From Brevipalpus yothersi (taxonomy: Eukaryota > Arthropoda > Arachnida > Trombidiformes > Tenuipalpidae), in assembly GCA_003956705.1 (NCBI GenBank), contig QZCP01000051.1, forward strand, positions 1-64,000: a stretch of 64,000 nucleotides of DNA, written 5' to 3'. Below, in pieces: positions 13,030 to 27,300 of this stretch. Each line of letters starts with the position of its first letter. Position 1 is the first letter of the stretch. Made by a program: the position numbers and the translations under genes. The notes beneath the pieces were generated by a model. It saw only the letters and a program-made list of their open reading frames with translations, was not told the origin of the DNA and did no database searches.

Positions 13030-13439
13030 CTAGGAATTCTCTAATTTTTTGAATTGACTCTCGAGTTTTTTAGTATAAAGATCGATTGAATAGGCCATCT
13101 CTTCCAAAGTATCAATTTTCTTTTCAAGATTATCGATTTGAGCAAAATATTCGGACAAACAATCATATTTTGACTTGAGATTCTGGTGTGCTTGATTGAT
13201 TTCATCGCATTTCACTTTCATATCATGATATTTCTGTAACAAACAATGAGAATAAAAATGAATAGAGATCTAATTTGACCAAGAAAATTACAAAAAAAGG
13301 TGTATATGCACACACAACTTACCGTAGCAGTAACTTGATTCATTTTCTCAAGAGTTTTGTAGTCCTCAAGCGTGATGCTCATCTCAGATGACAGATATTC
13401 TTTAACCTTTTCGGTTAGATTACTAATTTTCTCTTCCAT
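13030..13439 (-). CDS. BLOC1S2: BLOC-1 subunit 2 (BLOC1S2 / Blos2)
   Basis: Two exons on the minus strand: 13439-13323 and 13233-13030 (106 residues). BLOC1S2 is a small helical subunit of BLOC-1 and BORC, complexes that act in lysosome-related organelle biogenesis and lysosome positioning. The family pattern is clear: EDYKTLEKMNQVTAT, then KYHDMK, then ANIDNLEK-type heptads (FAQIDNLEKKIDTLEEMAYS) and the characteristic YTKKLESQFKKLE end. The protein is coiled-coil nearly throughout and slightly shorter than the human one. The first ATG at 13439 is taken as the start; the upstream in-frame TTG is not needed. It shares a 558-bp 5' region with the divergently transcribed SYAP1. Confidence 0.9.
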
Positions 13440-13997
13440 CCTAACAATCAACCAATCTTATTGGATGTAAACTTGGGTAGAATCAAAAAGAGAAAATCCA
13501 CCAAAAATCAATCCAAAATATATACACACACACACAAACACTGGATCACTTTCTACACACCACGATCTCAACTAATCATCACCATCCAACTACAAGTACA
13601 AGTATGAATCATCTGTGAATAATCATCAGATGTGAAAAAAAAATCAACAGCCACAAAATAATTAGAAGATTAAAGTAGAATCAAAGTGAAATAATTACAC
13701 CATCAAACTATTATACACACAATAATATAACTCTCTCTGATGTTTTAAACATCATGTTTATGTTGTTCACTTGCTGAGCTCTCTCGATCGATAAGCTCTA
13801 AAAGCTTGTCTCTCGCTTCTTCTTCTTCTTCGCTGATGTTGAATTCATGTTGACATCTCTCTCTCTCACTTTCTCAAACGTTTGCCATGTTTTGGAGATG
13901 TTGAATCAACATTGTTGATTATTATTATTAACTTGTGAGCGTGTGTGTGTATATTTGAAATTGATAAGAGAGAGAGAAAGTGTATTCATAGAGGAAG
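13440..13997. promoter_or_regulatory. Shared 5' region between BLOC1S2 (-) and SYAP1 (+)
   Basis: 558 bp separate the two divergent start codons, so both promoters must lie here, possibly a bidirectional one. The sequence is AT-rich with short CA and TC runs. No clear TATA box was found on either strand close to a start codon. Inference from gene order only. Confidence 0.4.
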
Positions 13998-16548
13998 ATG
14001 GATTTTGTGTCCAATATACTCAAGAAAACACCTTTCTCATCAGAAGATGGAGGAGAAAAAACTGCAAGTGATGCTACTACTACTATTGATGAATCAATCA
14101 AAGGTACCAGTGAAAATGAAACCAAAAAATCAGGTATTGTGATCATTTTTATCACCCTTTATTTTCAATTTTTTTCGATTATCTTGTCCTAAGAATGGTA
14201 TTGTGATGTGTTTGATGGATAAAATTTCGTTGTTTTTGTGTGAGTAATTGATGATGATTTGTGTACGTAAAATAGGAGAAAAGAGAGACAGAGAGAAAGC
14301 AATTTGCTTCGCTGACAATATGATGCTAAACGTTCATATGTGGTCATGTGAATTTATTTTGTCTTCGTTTTGATTATTGTTGTTATCAGAATCGAGTACT
14401 TTCAATATTGGTGCTGGCTTAGTGGATGGTTTCTCTGGTTATTTGAAAACCACTTTCAAAGGTAATCCATCGAGTCCACCAGCAGATGCTTCGAACCCGA
14501 GTGGTGATGATGGTTCAGAGTACAAGGAAAGTGGTGAAACTCAAGATCCTAATGGAAGTGAGACTCGCAAGAAAGGTACAATATGTCGTTTATTTATTGT
14601 GGTATTTTTGTGAATATACATCCAAATAATGGTGGAAAATTGATATTGATATCGAATTTTTTCCAACAGAATCAACTGCTTCCGCAATCGGATCGGGTCT
14701 GATGAATACCGTTTTGAAAACAACATCATTCTTCAAAAGTGACGCTGGTGATGCAAAAACTAAAGGCTCAAGTGAAATATGCCCTGATTCAACGCCCAAA
14801 GGTAAATTTTTTCATCACATTTTCTGTTGAAAGTTCATCAAAAAAAGGAATCAGTTATTGCTTGCTCCACTTTTAACGGTTTCATTTGTTAACCCGGTGA
14901 CTGTCTCGTTCTCCTCATATTCAATGTGCATGGTTAGGGATGCTCCGCGAAGAGATTGTATCGAGAACATGCTTTGACTCCTCTGAAATAAGTAATCGGA
15001 TTGCAATTTAATGCTCTATTTTAGCTCAATCTTTAATTTTTTCTTTTCTTATCAGTTTCACGTTCGATTTAATTGATATCTGTCGGATTAAAATGTGCTC
15101 AAAGTTCAAAGCCTATTAGTTACATAACCGACTTAAAGCTTGGCCTAACTGTAGACTTGACTGTTTTACAGAACTTCTTTTCCTCACAACGATTCTCTTT
15201 TTCCATAGATGAAAATTCCGATGAAACTGTGGACAAATCCACTCCAACAGAGCAAATATCACAAAAAGCTGTTGGATCAGCCAAAACCTTCGGAAGTGAG
15301 TCGTAAATCACATTCGATTCTCGGGATCATTACTCAATCACTTTATTTTTTGTTCAGACTTCCTTTTCAATGTAGCTAACAAAGCTGGACAGACAGTTAC
15401 TGCTACAGCAACTAAACTCAAACAGACAGTTGAGCAGAATGTAAGCAATCAAATTACTTTATTATTTTTCTGTCTTTTCTAACCACTTTCTTTCTCTCTC
15501 TTACGGATTTTTGTAGACTCTTCTGGCTGACTTTACGAAAGAACAGCAAGAATTCATAAAGGAGCATGGAGGAAACATGGATGTCGGAAAAGTTCCTTGG
15601 GCTGGGTGTGAGAATGAGGAGGAAGTTAAGCAACAGATAATATCGCTATCACAAGACAAACGAAATTTCGTTCGAAGTCCACCTACCAGTGCATCTTTCG
15701 AATTTGACATGCAAAACATGTTACCAGTAGCTTTGGCACTCTTGAAGCATGATCCCAATTTAGAGACGATGCGCTTTGATCTGGTACCGAAACTGTAAGT
15801 AATTCGGTCTGTGAATATTCTCATAGCTTTAACCTCTCTCTGAATACTCGTTCTATTGTAGTGTCAACGAAGAAACATTTTGGAGAAACTATTTTTATCG
15901 AGTTCAACTCATCAAACAATCTACATCATCATCAAACACAAATAAAGGATGCAAAGGATGGGCTTCGAGTAGTAGTTCCTCCGCTGAGGGTCCTGATGAT
16001 CCTAGTCCCACAAATCCAGAGCCAGAATTCATCAGCGACACAATTCAAGGATCTGTTAGTGATGAGGACCTTCAAAGTGGAATGAGACAGCTCGGTTTGA
16101 GGAACGAAAACAAAGTAGGATCCATGCAAGATGGTAAGCATGCTGTGAAAAAATTTCACCTCAAAGTTGTGGAGAATATACCAAATTTTTTTATCAGTGA
16201 GAAACTCAAAAAGTGTTCCATGATCTTTAATCTTTCCTTTCTTTTCTATTTCTTCTTCCTATCATGAATCTTCATCCAAGAATGAGGTCTAGTGAGGTAT
16301 ATATATGTGTGTACTTCTTTAAGTCTAAGTTCACAATTAAGTTCAGATTAGGAAATTTTAAGTTGGATCAAATTTTGAACTTCTTTTCACGGTACAGTCT
16401 AATGGAGAACTAATACGATTTATTTCTATTCTTAGACCAAAGATGGGAAGATGAGATCAACAAGGATTTACAAGAGTTCGAAGTTGTCAACAAGGATGGT
16501 AACAATGGACTGGATGATGATTTAGAAAGTGAATTAGCTCAGCTGTAA
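13998..16548 (+). CDS. SYAP1: Synapse-associated protein (SYAP1 / Sap47), BSD domain
   Basis: Eight exons: 13998-14133, 14390-14575, 14670-14801, 15209-15295, 15358-15440, 15517-15794, 15862-16133, 16436-16548 (428 residues). SYAP1/Sap47 is a conserved cytoplasmic adaptor linked to synaptic terminals and to Akt signalling. Exons 6-7 encode the BSD domain: VPWAGCENEEEVKQQIISLS, DKRNFVRSPP, MRFDLVPKL and the hallmark FWRNYFYRVQLIKQ. The N-terminal part consists of several Ser/Thr/Gly-rich segments, each containing a short amphipathic stretch (GAGLVDGFSGYLKTTF, IGSGLMNTVLKTTSFF, FLFNVANKAGQTVTA). They are mostly on separate exons with the same phase, which suggests old exon duplication. The C-terminus is acidic with a weak repeat (MRQLGL, ELAQL). 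A polyadenylation signal AATAAA is at 16819-16824. Confidence 0.93.
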
Positions 16549-17536
16549 TATCGAGTTGACGAAAATTCCAATCGCCTGTTGACATTCCTTTTAAAGATGA
16601 ATTTGAATTATTCTCGCCCAATCGCTATGCTATTGAGTCCTAATGTTTTGAAGCGTGCAAACGAGCAGTATACCACATTGGCTAGCTCTATCAATCGCGA
16701 GAAATATTGGATTATCTGTCTATCATTTTCTCCGTGCCCCTTATTATAGTTTAAAGTTTAAAGTTTGATGTTGGAACATGAAAAATGTAAAAATGTTTAT
16801 CCCGAAGTTGATTGTGTAAATAAAAATTGATTAAAGTAAACGAATATCGACGAGTAAAAATATTCTTTCCGATCCCAGAACACCATTTACTTGGGGAAAT
16901 GGATTTCGTCATCAATGATTTCCTAATATAGAGAATACAGTTGGTTCAAAAAAATAAAACATTGCACATTTTCGATTTTCGTATCGTTACTTTAAATGAG
17001 ATTTAATTATCTGAGTTTTCACAGGAACACAAATGTTCACCATGAAGCTTGAATAAAGCTATCGTGAACAATTCTCGAATGCACATGCCAGATGTAAAGA
17101 ATATTCAGATAAGATAAGCAGGCAGGTTTATTCACAGATCATGAGGATACAAACCACAAAAGTGGGTTTTACTGCTCTAAGAATTAGAGCAAACTTAAAA
17201 TTTCAATAATGATAAGGTGTAAAATCAATCATCGTTCAAGAGCTTTAATTTGAACTCCAAAGATTGATAATTAATTGACATGTTACGACTATGTGTAGGG
17301 AGTCAGTTTTTCTGCCAATTCATCGCCATAATGTCGATGCTTCAAATAAGTATAGATGCAATGGTATCAGAATATAATGTAGTAGGCTTATGTATAAATT
17401 TTCTCTAGTCAGCGATAATCTGATCGAGAGTTTTTTTTCTAGTCGATTGCAGAGATCGTGGTGAATAGTCACATCGAAAAAATACAATTTTACAGTACTA
17501 AGATGGCATCTGTAGTGATCTACAGATGTATGTGCT
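16549..17536. other. Convergent 3' intergenic region, SYAP1 / UBE2R
   Basis: About 1 kb between two converging genes, with the SYAP1 AATAAA at 16819-16824 and a reverse-strand TTTATT at 17127-17132 that could serve UBE2R. No coding exon was recognised. Confidence 0.5.
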
Positions 17537-18872
17537 TCACATGCCATTGCCCGAGTCTTCATTATCGTTATATTCGTCTGCAAGGAATAGAATAACAGCA
17601 AGATCATTATTAGAAAAAAATGATAAGCAAATATGATCATCGATGAGTGGATAGAGGAGGCCAATGTTGCTGAGCTTATAAGTTAAATAGCTGTGAAAAA
17701 TACTACTAGACGTTCTCATCATAATTCTGGTTGAAAAAGTTATAAAATATGCATTCTGGGTGTTGAAATCTTTCTAGATAGGTCCTGATTGAGATATTGC
17801 TGTAAATTGTAGGCTTGGATAAAGGAGAAAATTGCTGATTAGAATGTTAAATTTAGAGCATTATTTAGAAAACTTCCCTGTTGATTAGTTCGAGTGTGAG
17901 AAACACAAGATGAAATAGAGATTTTCAAAGAATCTTACATCAACTGGACCACTCACCATCATCCCCCTCATCAGGGTCATCATCCATATCACCATAGTCA
18001 TCATCATAGAAATCAGCCAGATCTGTGTCTAATTCTTGAGGTCTACTTTTATGTTTGATGCAATATTCTTCGATAGTGGTGGGCACAACAATGTTGTCCT
18101 TTTCCGCCTCAAATCTGCTGGCTGCAACTTGTTTTCTTTAGAGAAAGAAAATGGAAAAACAATTCAGAGAAAAAGTTGAAAAACAAAGAGTATTGATGCG
18201 GATAAAAAGGATAGCTCAATAATTATGTAAAAAGGATGTAGAAGATTCAATTAACTGGTGAAGATCCAAAGTAACAACATTTGTTCAATACCTTATTATA
18301 TTTTCGTACTCTTTGTCTTTGCCTAATGAGTCTTTCCATCTTCTATACATCACGGATGCGTCCACATTAGCTGGTGAAAAAGTGTTTGGCTCATTCAAGA
18401 GTGATATAACACTGAGCAGAATAGTTCTGTTGTGAAGTAAAAATTGCCAATTCAGTACAATGTTGTAACCGGATGTTGTAAGAGAGAAGATCAATGATCA
18501 TTACCTGACATTCTGAGTTGGATTCCATCTTTCACATGGCAATTCTCCGCTGTGGGGATCATCAATTGGAGGATGGAGAATCGAAATACACAAATCTCCA
18601 CTCTCATACACATTTGGATGCCATACTTTGGTGAGAAATTTCAATGATGGTGGTGAATATGGATAATCAGGAGGAAATTTCATACAGGCCTTGAAATATC
18701 CACCCTCATACAGTGTACTGGGAGGACCGAAAATTGCTACCTCCCACTCAAATAGATTATCTTCGTCGGCAAGCTTGACCACAAATCCTTCCACAGGTTC
18801 TTCTTGGAGGCTTTTAAACTCCATCGATAAAGCCCGAAGTGCGGATGCTGTTGGTGCTGAGGCATGACCCAT
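17537..18872 (-). CDS. UBE2R2: E2 ubiquitin-conjugating enzyme R (CDC34 / UBE2R family)
   Basis: Four exons on the minus strand: 18872-18505, 18426-18292, 18135-17957, 17577-17537 (240 residues, close to the 236-238 of human UBE2R1/2). The enzyme passes ubiquitin from E1 to substrates of SCF (cullin-RING) ligases. The UBC fold is complete: FKACMKFPPDYPYSPP, then HPNV, then the catalytic cysteine (about residue 95) in SGDLCISILH. This is followed by the family-specific acidic loop PIDDPHSGELPCERWNPTQNV. The C-terminal tail is strongly acidic (DFYDDDYGDMDDDPDEGDD), as required in CDC34 for fast cullin RING docking. A very short last exon encodes the final 13 residues. The start at 18872 gives MGHASAPTASALRAL, agreeing with the family N-terminus. 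Confidence 0.95.
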
Positions 18873-20290
18873 GATTCACGATTGTGTATTAGTATCAATT
18901 AAAAATTACACTCTCTATGGGTGAGGCAATGGTCTAGAGAGAGAGAGAGAAAAAAATCGATGGACCAAATTTTTTCAACTATCAGACGGCCAAAATTAAC
19001 AAGTGAACCCTAGTCAACTCTCTCTTTTGAAATGTATCAACAAAAGATCTCAAAAATGAACATCTTCTGATCAGTGTACACAAACGCACAATAAATAAAT
19101 TCAAGAGTTGTGGAAACAAATCGATGTGATCCACACACACACTTACACAATATCGGTCTACAGATTATGATCAATGGTCAAACTTGTGGGATTAGCACTT
19201 ATTTAAATATATTAATTCTAATTAAAGGTATGCAAAACAGCTGACAATCAAGAGGCTATCATCAATAAGCAGCAGCAAGAGAAATCAAAACAAAGCAAGT
19301 GAATTAAAAGGCTCGAGAATAAAGTGATTTAAATTGATTCTGCTCAGTCGTTTAAACTTTACTATTTCACATCACGATCACAGCGACACTTTATCAGGTC
19401 ATTCAAATGACCGAGATGAACTTTACACTCATCTTCGGGTCGGGTTAAATAATTTTGTGGACTTTTTTATGGGATGAAGAGTTTTGGGATCAAATTTGGA
19501 AGAGGGGTAAATTTCGTAGGCAGGAATTTTCATCGACTATCAGTTTTTTTTTCGTCAAATTTGCAGCTTATTTAGAGAAACTTTCTGTAAAATCTGACAA
19601 TCAATTGATTTCGTTGGTGATTTTTGGCCTCATTAGAGCTAAACTGTAATGTAAAAACAATTCATTAAAAAAATTAGCTGTGGTAAGAACGGATCTAACT
19701 TTGGTGGATGGTACACTGTAATAAATTGCGGAATTTCCTGATACACCAAGTTTTCAATTCCGATTCCGGCTCTAGCTGGGGTAAATTATTGTATGATATA
19801 TACTTTCACATGGATTCACTTGAGTCATGATTTTGTAAATTAGTTTGCTTAACGTGTGAATTGTGGGAAAGGGGTAGAACCAATTTGATAACTGATTCCT
19901 TTTTTACTGACAATGACTGGGTTATCTGGGTTAACCATTCCCGGGGTCTCATTAGCAAGACGACAAGAACGATAAGTTTAGAAAAGTGAGGATTCACGAA
20001 CAGAGACAAAAAAGAATGCTGGAAAAAATCTAGTTAATTCTGATCTTATTTATCATATAGACTCGAATATTCAATGAATTTTTCGACAAGTAAAGATTTT
20101 GAAAGTTATATGGACCTTCACGTTTGATTACTGTAAAACATGAGAGTGATTTTACGAATTTTGATTCATTAGATTAGTCGTTGGTCTCCAACATCTTTCG
20201 ATGAGTTACCATTTCAGATGGATTAAGTATTCATAATCGATTACACCTGCTTGCGATAAGTGAGGCATAAATTGTTCGGAATATTGGCGT
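18873..20290. other. Intergenic region UBE2R to neurabin 3' end
   Basis: 1.4 kb, AT-rich: 5' flank of UBE2R (GA run near 18938-18950, CA run near 19132-19142) and 3' flank of the neurabin gene. No supportable exon; open frames here lack a start, homology or splice context. Confidence 0.5.
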
Positions 20291-23200
20291 TTAAGGTTTC
20301 CGAATTGGAATTGACTCTGGTGAGGCTTCGATTGAGCCACTTGAGCTTTGACGCCTCATCATTGATGGTGGCTGACGATTTGCGAGACTCCCCTTGTTTA
20401 CCAGCTCAACCTTCTCTTTGGCCGCTTTGCTATCTAAAAGTTCAGCATGTGGAAGAATCAACAGATAATCTTCTTCTTCAGAGAGAGATATTGAGGTTGG
20501 ATCATCTAAACTCGCTTGATTCCCACCAAGTTCCTGACTTAGGGGAGGAGAATTTTGATTCGCTTCATCGTTTAGTTCAAGAACTTTGATACCCGTACTT
20601 GTTTGTAGTTCGTTGAGTTTCGCTTCCAAGAACAATATTCGATCTTGAAGAGCCTTGATGACATACAAATGAGAATTTTGTTGCTGACTACTATCCTCAG
20701 ATTTGTTTTCATCGATAAAAATGTTTTTCAGATTCAAAACGTCTCCTCTCTGCTGGAAGCCTCGAATGAGTTTCTTAGCCTTGTGATATTTTTTCTCTAG
20801 CTGAGAAAATTCATTGCGAGCCTCTTCTACCATTCTGTGAGATGCTTCGAGATCTTTGATGGCCTTTATCAGGGAGCATTCGCTCTCTTGAAGTTTCACT
20901 TGAGTATCTTCGAGCTGTTTCTGAATTTGCCAACATTTAGCGTCCGTCTTTGCCTTCAATCTTGCCATTTCATCGGTAATTGAGCGACATTTGACTTTCC
21001 ACTCTTCAACTTCATCTCTCAATGTAGCCGTATCGATACCAGAGCTATTAGACATGTGTTGATGATACAATGGGGAGGGTGGAACGAGAGAGATTCCTCC
21101 TTCTCCTTCTTGAGAATATCTGTGACCTTCTGGAGAAAGAGTATCCGGTTCAGATTCTCGCCCAGTATTTGATGATTTGTAACCAGTTCTCGTGTGAACT
21201 GAAAGAAGAATAAAATGAGATCATTTTATAATCTAAATTGAAGACACAAAAATAATAAGATAGCAATGGAAATTTGTTCTGGCAAATTCCCAGAGCTTTT
21301 GCATAATCCTGCTGTTCTGATTTTGCCAGAGATTAGACTAACAAGGTTCAAGAGTATCTCCCAAAATAAATAGAGCATGGGATCGGTCTGACAAGACTAG
21401 AATTTCACTCATATTAGTAACGAGGAGTTCAATGAAACAGTCAGATACATGCTCTGGCAACAATCAATAGTCAAGTCAATAAGTAACCTTGAAATGATCT
21501 GCATTCGGATGTTCAACTGACTGGATAATGACATTAACATCCATATATACTGAACACACAGAATGCATGGCTTCTTTCCCAATGCCATTCAGTTCATTTT
21601 GAATACTCTTATATACACACACCTTTTGTATCGAGCCGAGCTTCCTCTTCCGGCTCAGGTGAGTCAGGCAACCTTTTGTTTGGAGACTCGCTATCTTGTC
21701 CATCTTCTTCTTTGGCATCAGATTGGAATCGTGGATGTTCAAGAAGCTGTCTATGAGTTTCTTGTTGAAGTTCTTGGTGTCTTTTCTCAGCTTCCAGTGA
21801 TTGGCGAATGAGTTGGGCAATTTCACTGTTATTTGGATCCCTTTCTCTTCCAATCAAAAATTGTATTCTTCCCGATGTGTTGCGTAACACAGACGCAGCA
21901 TATGCTTGACCCACTCCAACCAATGACTTACCATCTGCCTCGATTATCTGATCATTTACCTTAATTCTAAGAAAATGGAAGAAAAAGAAAAGAGATCAGG
22001 TAAAGATAAAAAGAAAATAATAATAAGCATTATGAACACAATTTGAATGGATAGAAGATTTGATTGTTCATGACCGAGCTAGATAAATGATATTAATTAT
22101 ATGTGAACAGCGAGAATATTAGCGTTCATGAACAGAAGATTCACATTGTAAAGAAAAAACAAAAAAAAACGGAGATAGGAAGAGCAGAAGGCTAGAAGAG
22201 TGAGATAGAGATAGAGGTCCAGAAATCATGAGAGGCCAAGGAAAAGAGGTCGATGGCAGAGTATCCAGTTATGAGATGTAGACAGCATCGTCAATTCTGG
22301 TTCTCATCATGAAAATCCAAGATAGAGATAGAGAGAAGAACGGCAAGATGAGGAAGAGAAAAAAGAAAGGTCCTGCTTTCAGATACAATCAGCATACCAT
22401 GCAACATTGAATGGAACGAGTTCCAATGAAGCTCTTTACGAAGCCAATTCATTCAGTGAGCTCGGCATTCCTGATGAGACAAAGAGATAAAGTACAGCAT
22501 CCAACATGGTACAAGATGCATCCAATAGACAAATAAACTCTTGGAATTCGAATGATCGCCAACAGTGTTGAAGCTTACAAGTTGGTAAGCATTCTGAGGG
22601 TTCATTCTATTGGAGAAGCTTTCCATCAGACACTCTTGATTGGATTTTGGAGTTAAGTTTACTCTTCTTGCTGCTATCGAAATGTCAATTCAATTATTCT
22701 TTTCTTTCTGATGACTCAGAGATTTGAAGAAAATTCATGAAAGAGATTCTCTTTGAATTGGATGTGAGAAAAAGTTCAAGCTCAGTGAATAGGCAATAGC
22801 AAACAAATATTGGCTGACAGATCGAAAGGTAAAATCGAATTGGTGATAATTCAAGGCTAGAATAATCATCTTCAATTTGACTCGAAGATCAATATAAGCA
22901 CAAGTCTTCTCGGATTTTATTTTTATTTGGTCATGAATTTTAGTCACTCGATTTGAATTGGAGAAACACTACCTCAATTCAGGATAGTCAACAGGATTTC
23001 GAGTCTATGGAAGCTAAATTGAGACAGAATTGATACCGATTTGTTAATAATTGAGAGCAATCATCTAGCGAATATTATTCTTTGATATTCTCTAACATTC
23101 TCAAATCTACTTGTTTTTCTCGATTTTGTTACTATCTTCCAACTCTATCAAGATTATAATCATCAAATATTGAATATTAGAATTCAAAATAACTCTTTTC

Positions 23201-24263
23201 CTGTTATAAGGCTCAATCTATGTATCTTTAACCACAAGTCATGATCAAGATCATCTATCTCACGACTTATATCCATTAAGTTTTTCTTAGGATCTGAATT
23301 GAATGACTGGTGATCAAAAGTGCTCAAGTTTCCTAAGAAATGAGGAATTTCATCTAACAGCTATATGAATTCAACTCAATCACTACTAGGGTGCAATTGG
23401 AGAGAACTCAAATTAATTTGATTACCATTCAAAATGTGATAGTGAATGATAGTACTCTTTTCGTACTAAATCATGCAAAAAGAATGAATTCAGAGCATAT
23501 TCGAAATCAGCTGACAAAGGAGCACCATTGCCACGATGAATGCAGTCAGAATGGTAATAGATTGGAGTGACCATCATTACCCTAACTCATGATGGTTTCG
23601 AGAGATCAAAGAACTGAAAATTGATGGGTTCTAAGTATCAGATTGAAATGAGATGAGATGAGAAAATTCATTGAGATTGAATTGGGAATCCGAAAAGTCT
23701 GACTGGAGGGAAACTATTGATGAAGATAAAGATTCCTCTGATCTTGATGAAGAAAAAGCTCATCAATTTGAGAAAGAAGAAAAGAGTTAAGATTGTTTGG
23801 AAACAAAAAATCTTGCTAAACTGTTCACGAAATGAGATGTTAGCATGCAAAGCGAAACAAAAAAGAAAGAAATGATCAAAGCGAGAGCGAACAGTATCAA
23901 ATTCTCAGAGCATCGAAGCATTCAATATACAACCGATACCAAATCGAAAGTATTGAACTTATACATGAAGATTCCAATCAACCACCCAAGTTGCTGACGA
24001 TATACACTGTAGCAATGAAGGGTTCTAAATTGATTGTCTCATTTTCTATTCGATATCGTTTAATAGTTGTTTTATTTGATACTATTTAGAGAAGGGGACA
24101 CGATTTATCACGAAGTATGCCGAGAGAGATATAGCCATGGGAAACAAGTATGAAGAGAGAAATAAATAAAGAAAGAGAAAGAGAGAGAGTCTAATGGCAT
24201 GCAAGGAGAACAAAATCGTTAGCTGAAGTCATAACGAATCATCTTGCCACAATCAAGATCATC

Positions 24264-24329
<66 letters not shown>

Positions 24330-27300
24330 CAAAAAGCTCAAAAGTAAATGGATCAACTGAATAACCGAGCGGCAGTTTATTTATTTATTTATCGATAGAC
24401 TATTAGTTTTTGAAATGAAACTATCTTCCACAATGGTACTTCGATGGGCCTCTCTTCCTCTCTCTCTCTCTTTCTTTCTCTCTCTTTCTCGATGGCAATG
24501 AACCAGCTAGTTAAAGTTGAATAGAGAGGAGGCAAACTATGGAGGTATTTTTTTGGTCATAATTGCTTTTTTCGTACCCCTACACTACTACTACCAGTAC
24601 CACAATCAAATATGAGTTCTGATAGAGATCTTTAGCAGTGAACCGACAAATATAGACTATCTGGAATGGAATGGACTTTACGGGTTCAAGCAGCGTTAAA
24701 GGTACTCTCACAATTTTGTAAGGCAAAATGACCTGGATACAGGGCACAAGGTAGCACAAGCATGCATGTGCATGTGCACATGAAGAGTACATGTAATGTA
24801 ATTATCTGTTGAATAGCGGTCACTCATGAGAGAAGGAATAAAGGGGATAAGAATCAGACGCAAGTCACTTTTCTTTCTATTTTTTTCAATCTTGCATCGT
24901 TTCGTATATTTTTCATGCTCTTTCTTGCAACTTTTAACATTGAAGAAAGAAATCCTGACAGACCAGTTGCTGGGCTGTGATATGAATGGGTATTGAACGC
25001 TCGAGAAGAAGACAGCAAATTAAAAGGAATGAGGACAAAAAAAGAAATGAATCAGTCTAGAAAATATGAAATAAATGGAAAAAAGAGGGCCAACTTATAG
25101 TGTACAAGTGATCGAAAATTGAATTGAAAAAGCAATTCTTATTAGAAAAATGTATATAAATATAATTCTTTGAAAGGTAGGTTATGCGAGATAATCCTTT
25201 TTGCAATACTATTTTCATGTGATCTTTTTTCTAAATTAAACTGGTCCAGTATTTAGTTGGTATGAAACTTGATCACTAAATATTCATGTTGATTCATTTT
25301 ATAGATTATTCGGATTGTGGATTTCTCATTAGTAACATTCTCATGTAGTCAAAATGATACGCAAATGATCATCTCTCTTGAACGAAAATATTACAAATTA
25401 AGCAACTTTAGAAGATGAAGATAGGCAAATCAACAAGAATCGATTCTATACCAAGCGCAATTGCTTCTTCCTAATTGAACAATCAAATGTGTTGGAAAGA
25501 CTAGAATGGAGAGGGTACCATCAACAACTTAGGAGCAAGTAGAGAATCCAGATCAAAGGTTATTGAATTGGTAACTTCATCAAGGATTTGAGATTAATTT
25601 TCACCCTCTGGAAACAAAAATTGAGCTCCAAAGTAATTCAATTCAATCGACCTGTAAGCCGATAAGTTTCAGGCTAATCCAGTCAATATCTCTATACTGA
25701 CACCATGAATTATAGTTCATGAATTGATCATATATTTTTCTTCAAACACTGACACTGATAGAAGAGAAAAAAAGTTCAGATAGATATCGGTGAGTAATCA
25801 TCTATTCACGCCTCACCTCATATCAACAGAGAGATGACGTGCTGAAAAATTTTAGACTAAAATAGATAGATAATAAACAAATACATGTATATGTGATACC
25901 ACTTTGAATCTATGAATTTTTTCTACGAAAACTTAGGACTATGCTAGTAATTTTTCATATACACCTATGACAGATCAGGGTCGCCCCTATGGTATGAAAA
26001 AGAATATGAATGAAGACTGGATTCATCTGAAAGAATTTCCATAAACTTTCATGTCTCAGATATTCTAAGCTGACATCGATCAAAGAAGAGTTGAAGAAGA
26101 AAGACGCTTGTCAAGAAAGTTACACAGCAATATTTACATTGGAGGAAACAAATAAGAGAACGAAAAGACAGGTTCAGATATCCATGAAATTTTGAGGAGA
26201 CAATAGGCGCATAATAATGAATAACTTTCGGGGTTCTCGTGTTGGTGTAGATGATAAATTATCGAGAATTCAGATTGAAAAAGAAAATTTCACATGCTTT
26301 TCATGCATCTGAAAGTTAGCTTATGATGATGAAAGGTTTCGATAATGTTTCAGGAACAATAGAAAGGCAAAATGTTCGACTGAATGAAAATCGACAGAAA
26401 CGAATGAGCAGATAGAATTTAGATAATAATATGTGTTCATGTACAACTTTTCAATCCTGAAATATTTGAGTGCATGCTAAATTATTCGGATCAACGATTA
26501 GATTTACATGTATGTTTCGAAAGAGGGAGAGAGAGAGATGAGTGAAACGGTAACATTCGATGATGCACTAAGTTTGTGGTTGATAATACTGGCAATGGGA
26601 GAGTGAAAATATTCTACTGATACAAGGTCAAAAAGAAATTGATAAGATGATGAAAGGTTATGTGAGAAGTGAAATTGTGGGTATAAAGTTATCAAATAAG
26701 TAAGAAAATTAGAATAGGAAAAGTTATGACTCTCATTTCATGATTGCTTAACTGTGAAGCAATTCAAAATCGAATCAATAGTTTCAATGATAGTTGATCA
26801 TGTATCAGATAATGTATATATTCATTCATCTTTCATATCTCTCTGTTGACAAGCTGATTGAATTTTTCAATGAATTATGAACAGTTTGATCCTTTGAGTA
26901 ACATGATTAAGGGTGCGAAAGAAACTTGAGATGTCTCTCAGAATGTCAATACTGAACGATTTTGAAGCCATGTTATTGTCAGAAGTGAAATTATTGTGGC
27001 TGATCTATGAGAGAGATAAGTGTCATGATCTTCACCGTTCAACAGGAATATTAGCACTTGTTTAACCTCAAAATGCATATCAGAAGTTGAACAACATTCC
27101 ACATTCATCATCAACATCATCAACATCATGATCGTCATCATCATCTTGATATATGCAAAACTGGTACCCGCTTAACTGTTTACTCATCTGATATATATCA
27201 TGATGAGTTTAGATATATTCAGCAATTGAGCGATCATTAGAGAAAAGACTAAACCTATCCACAATCCATCGAGTATCAAGTATATATAATGCCATGATTG

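Noticed and set aside
20260..20589. 109-codon + frame over the neurabin 3' exon
   Set aside because: Antisense shadow of the coiled-coil coding exon on the minus strand.
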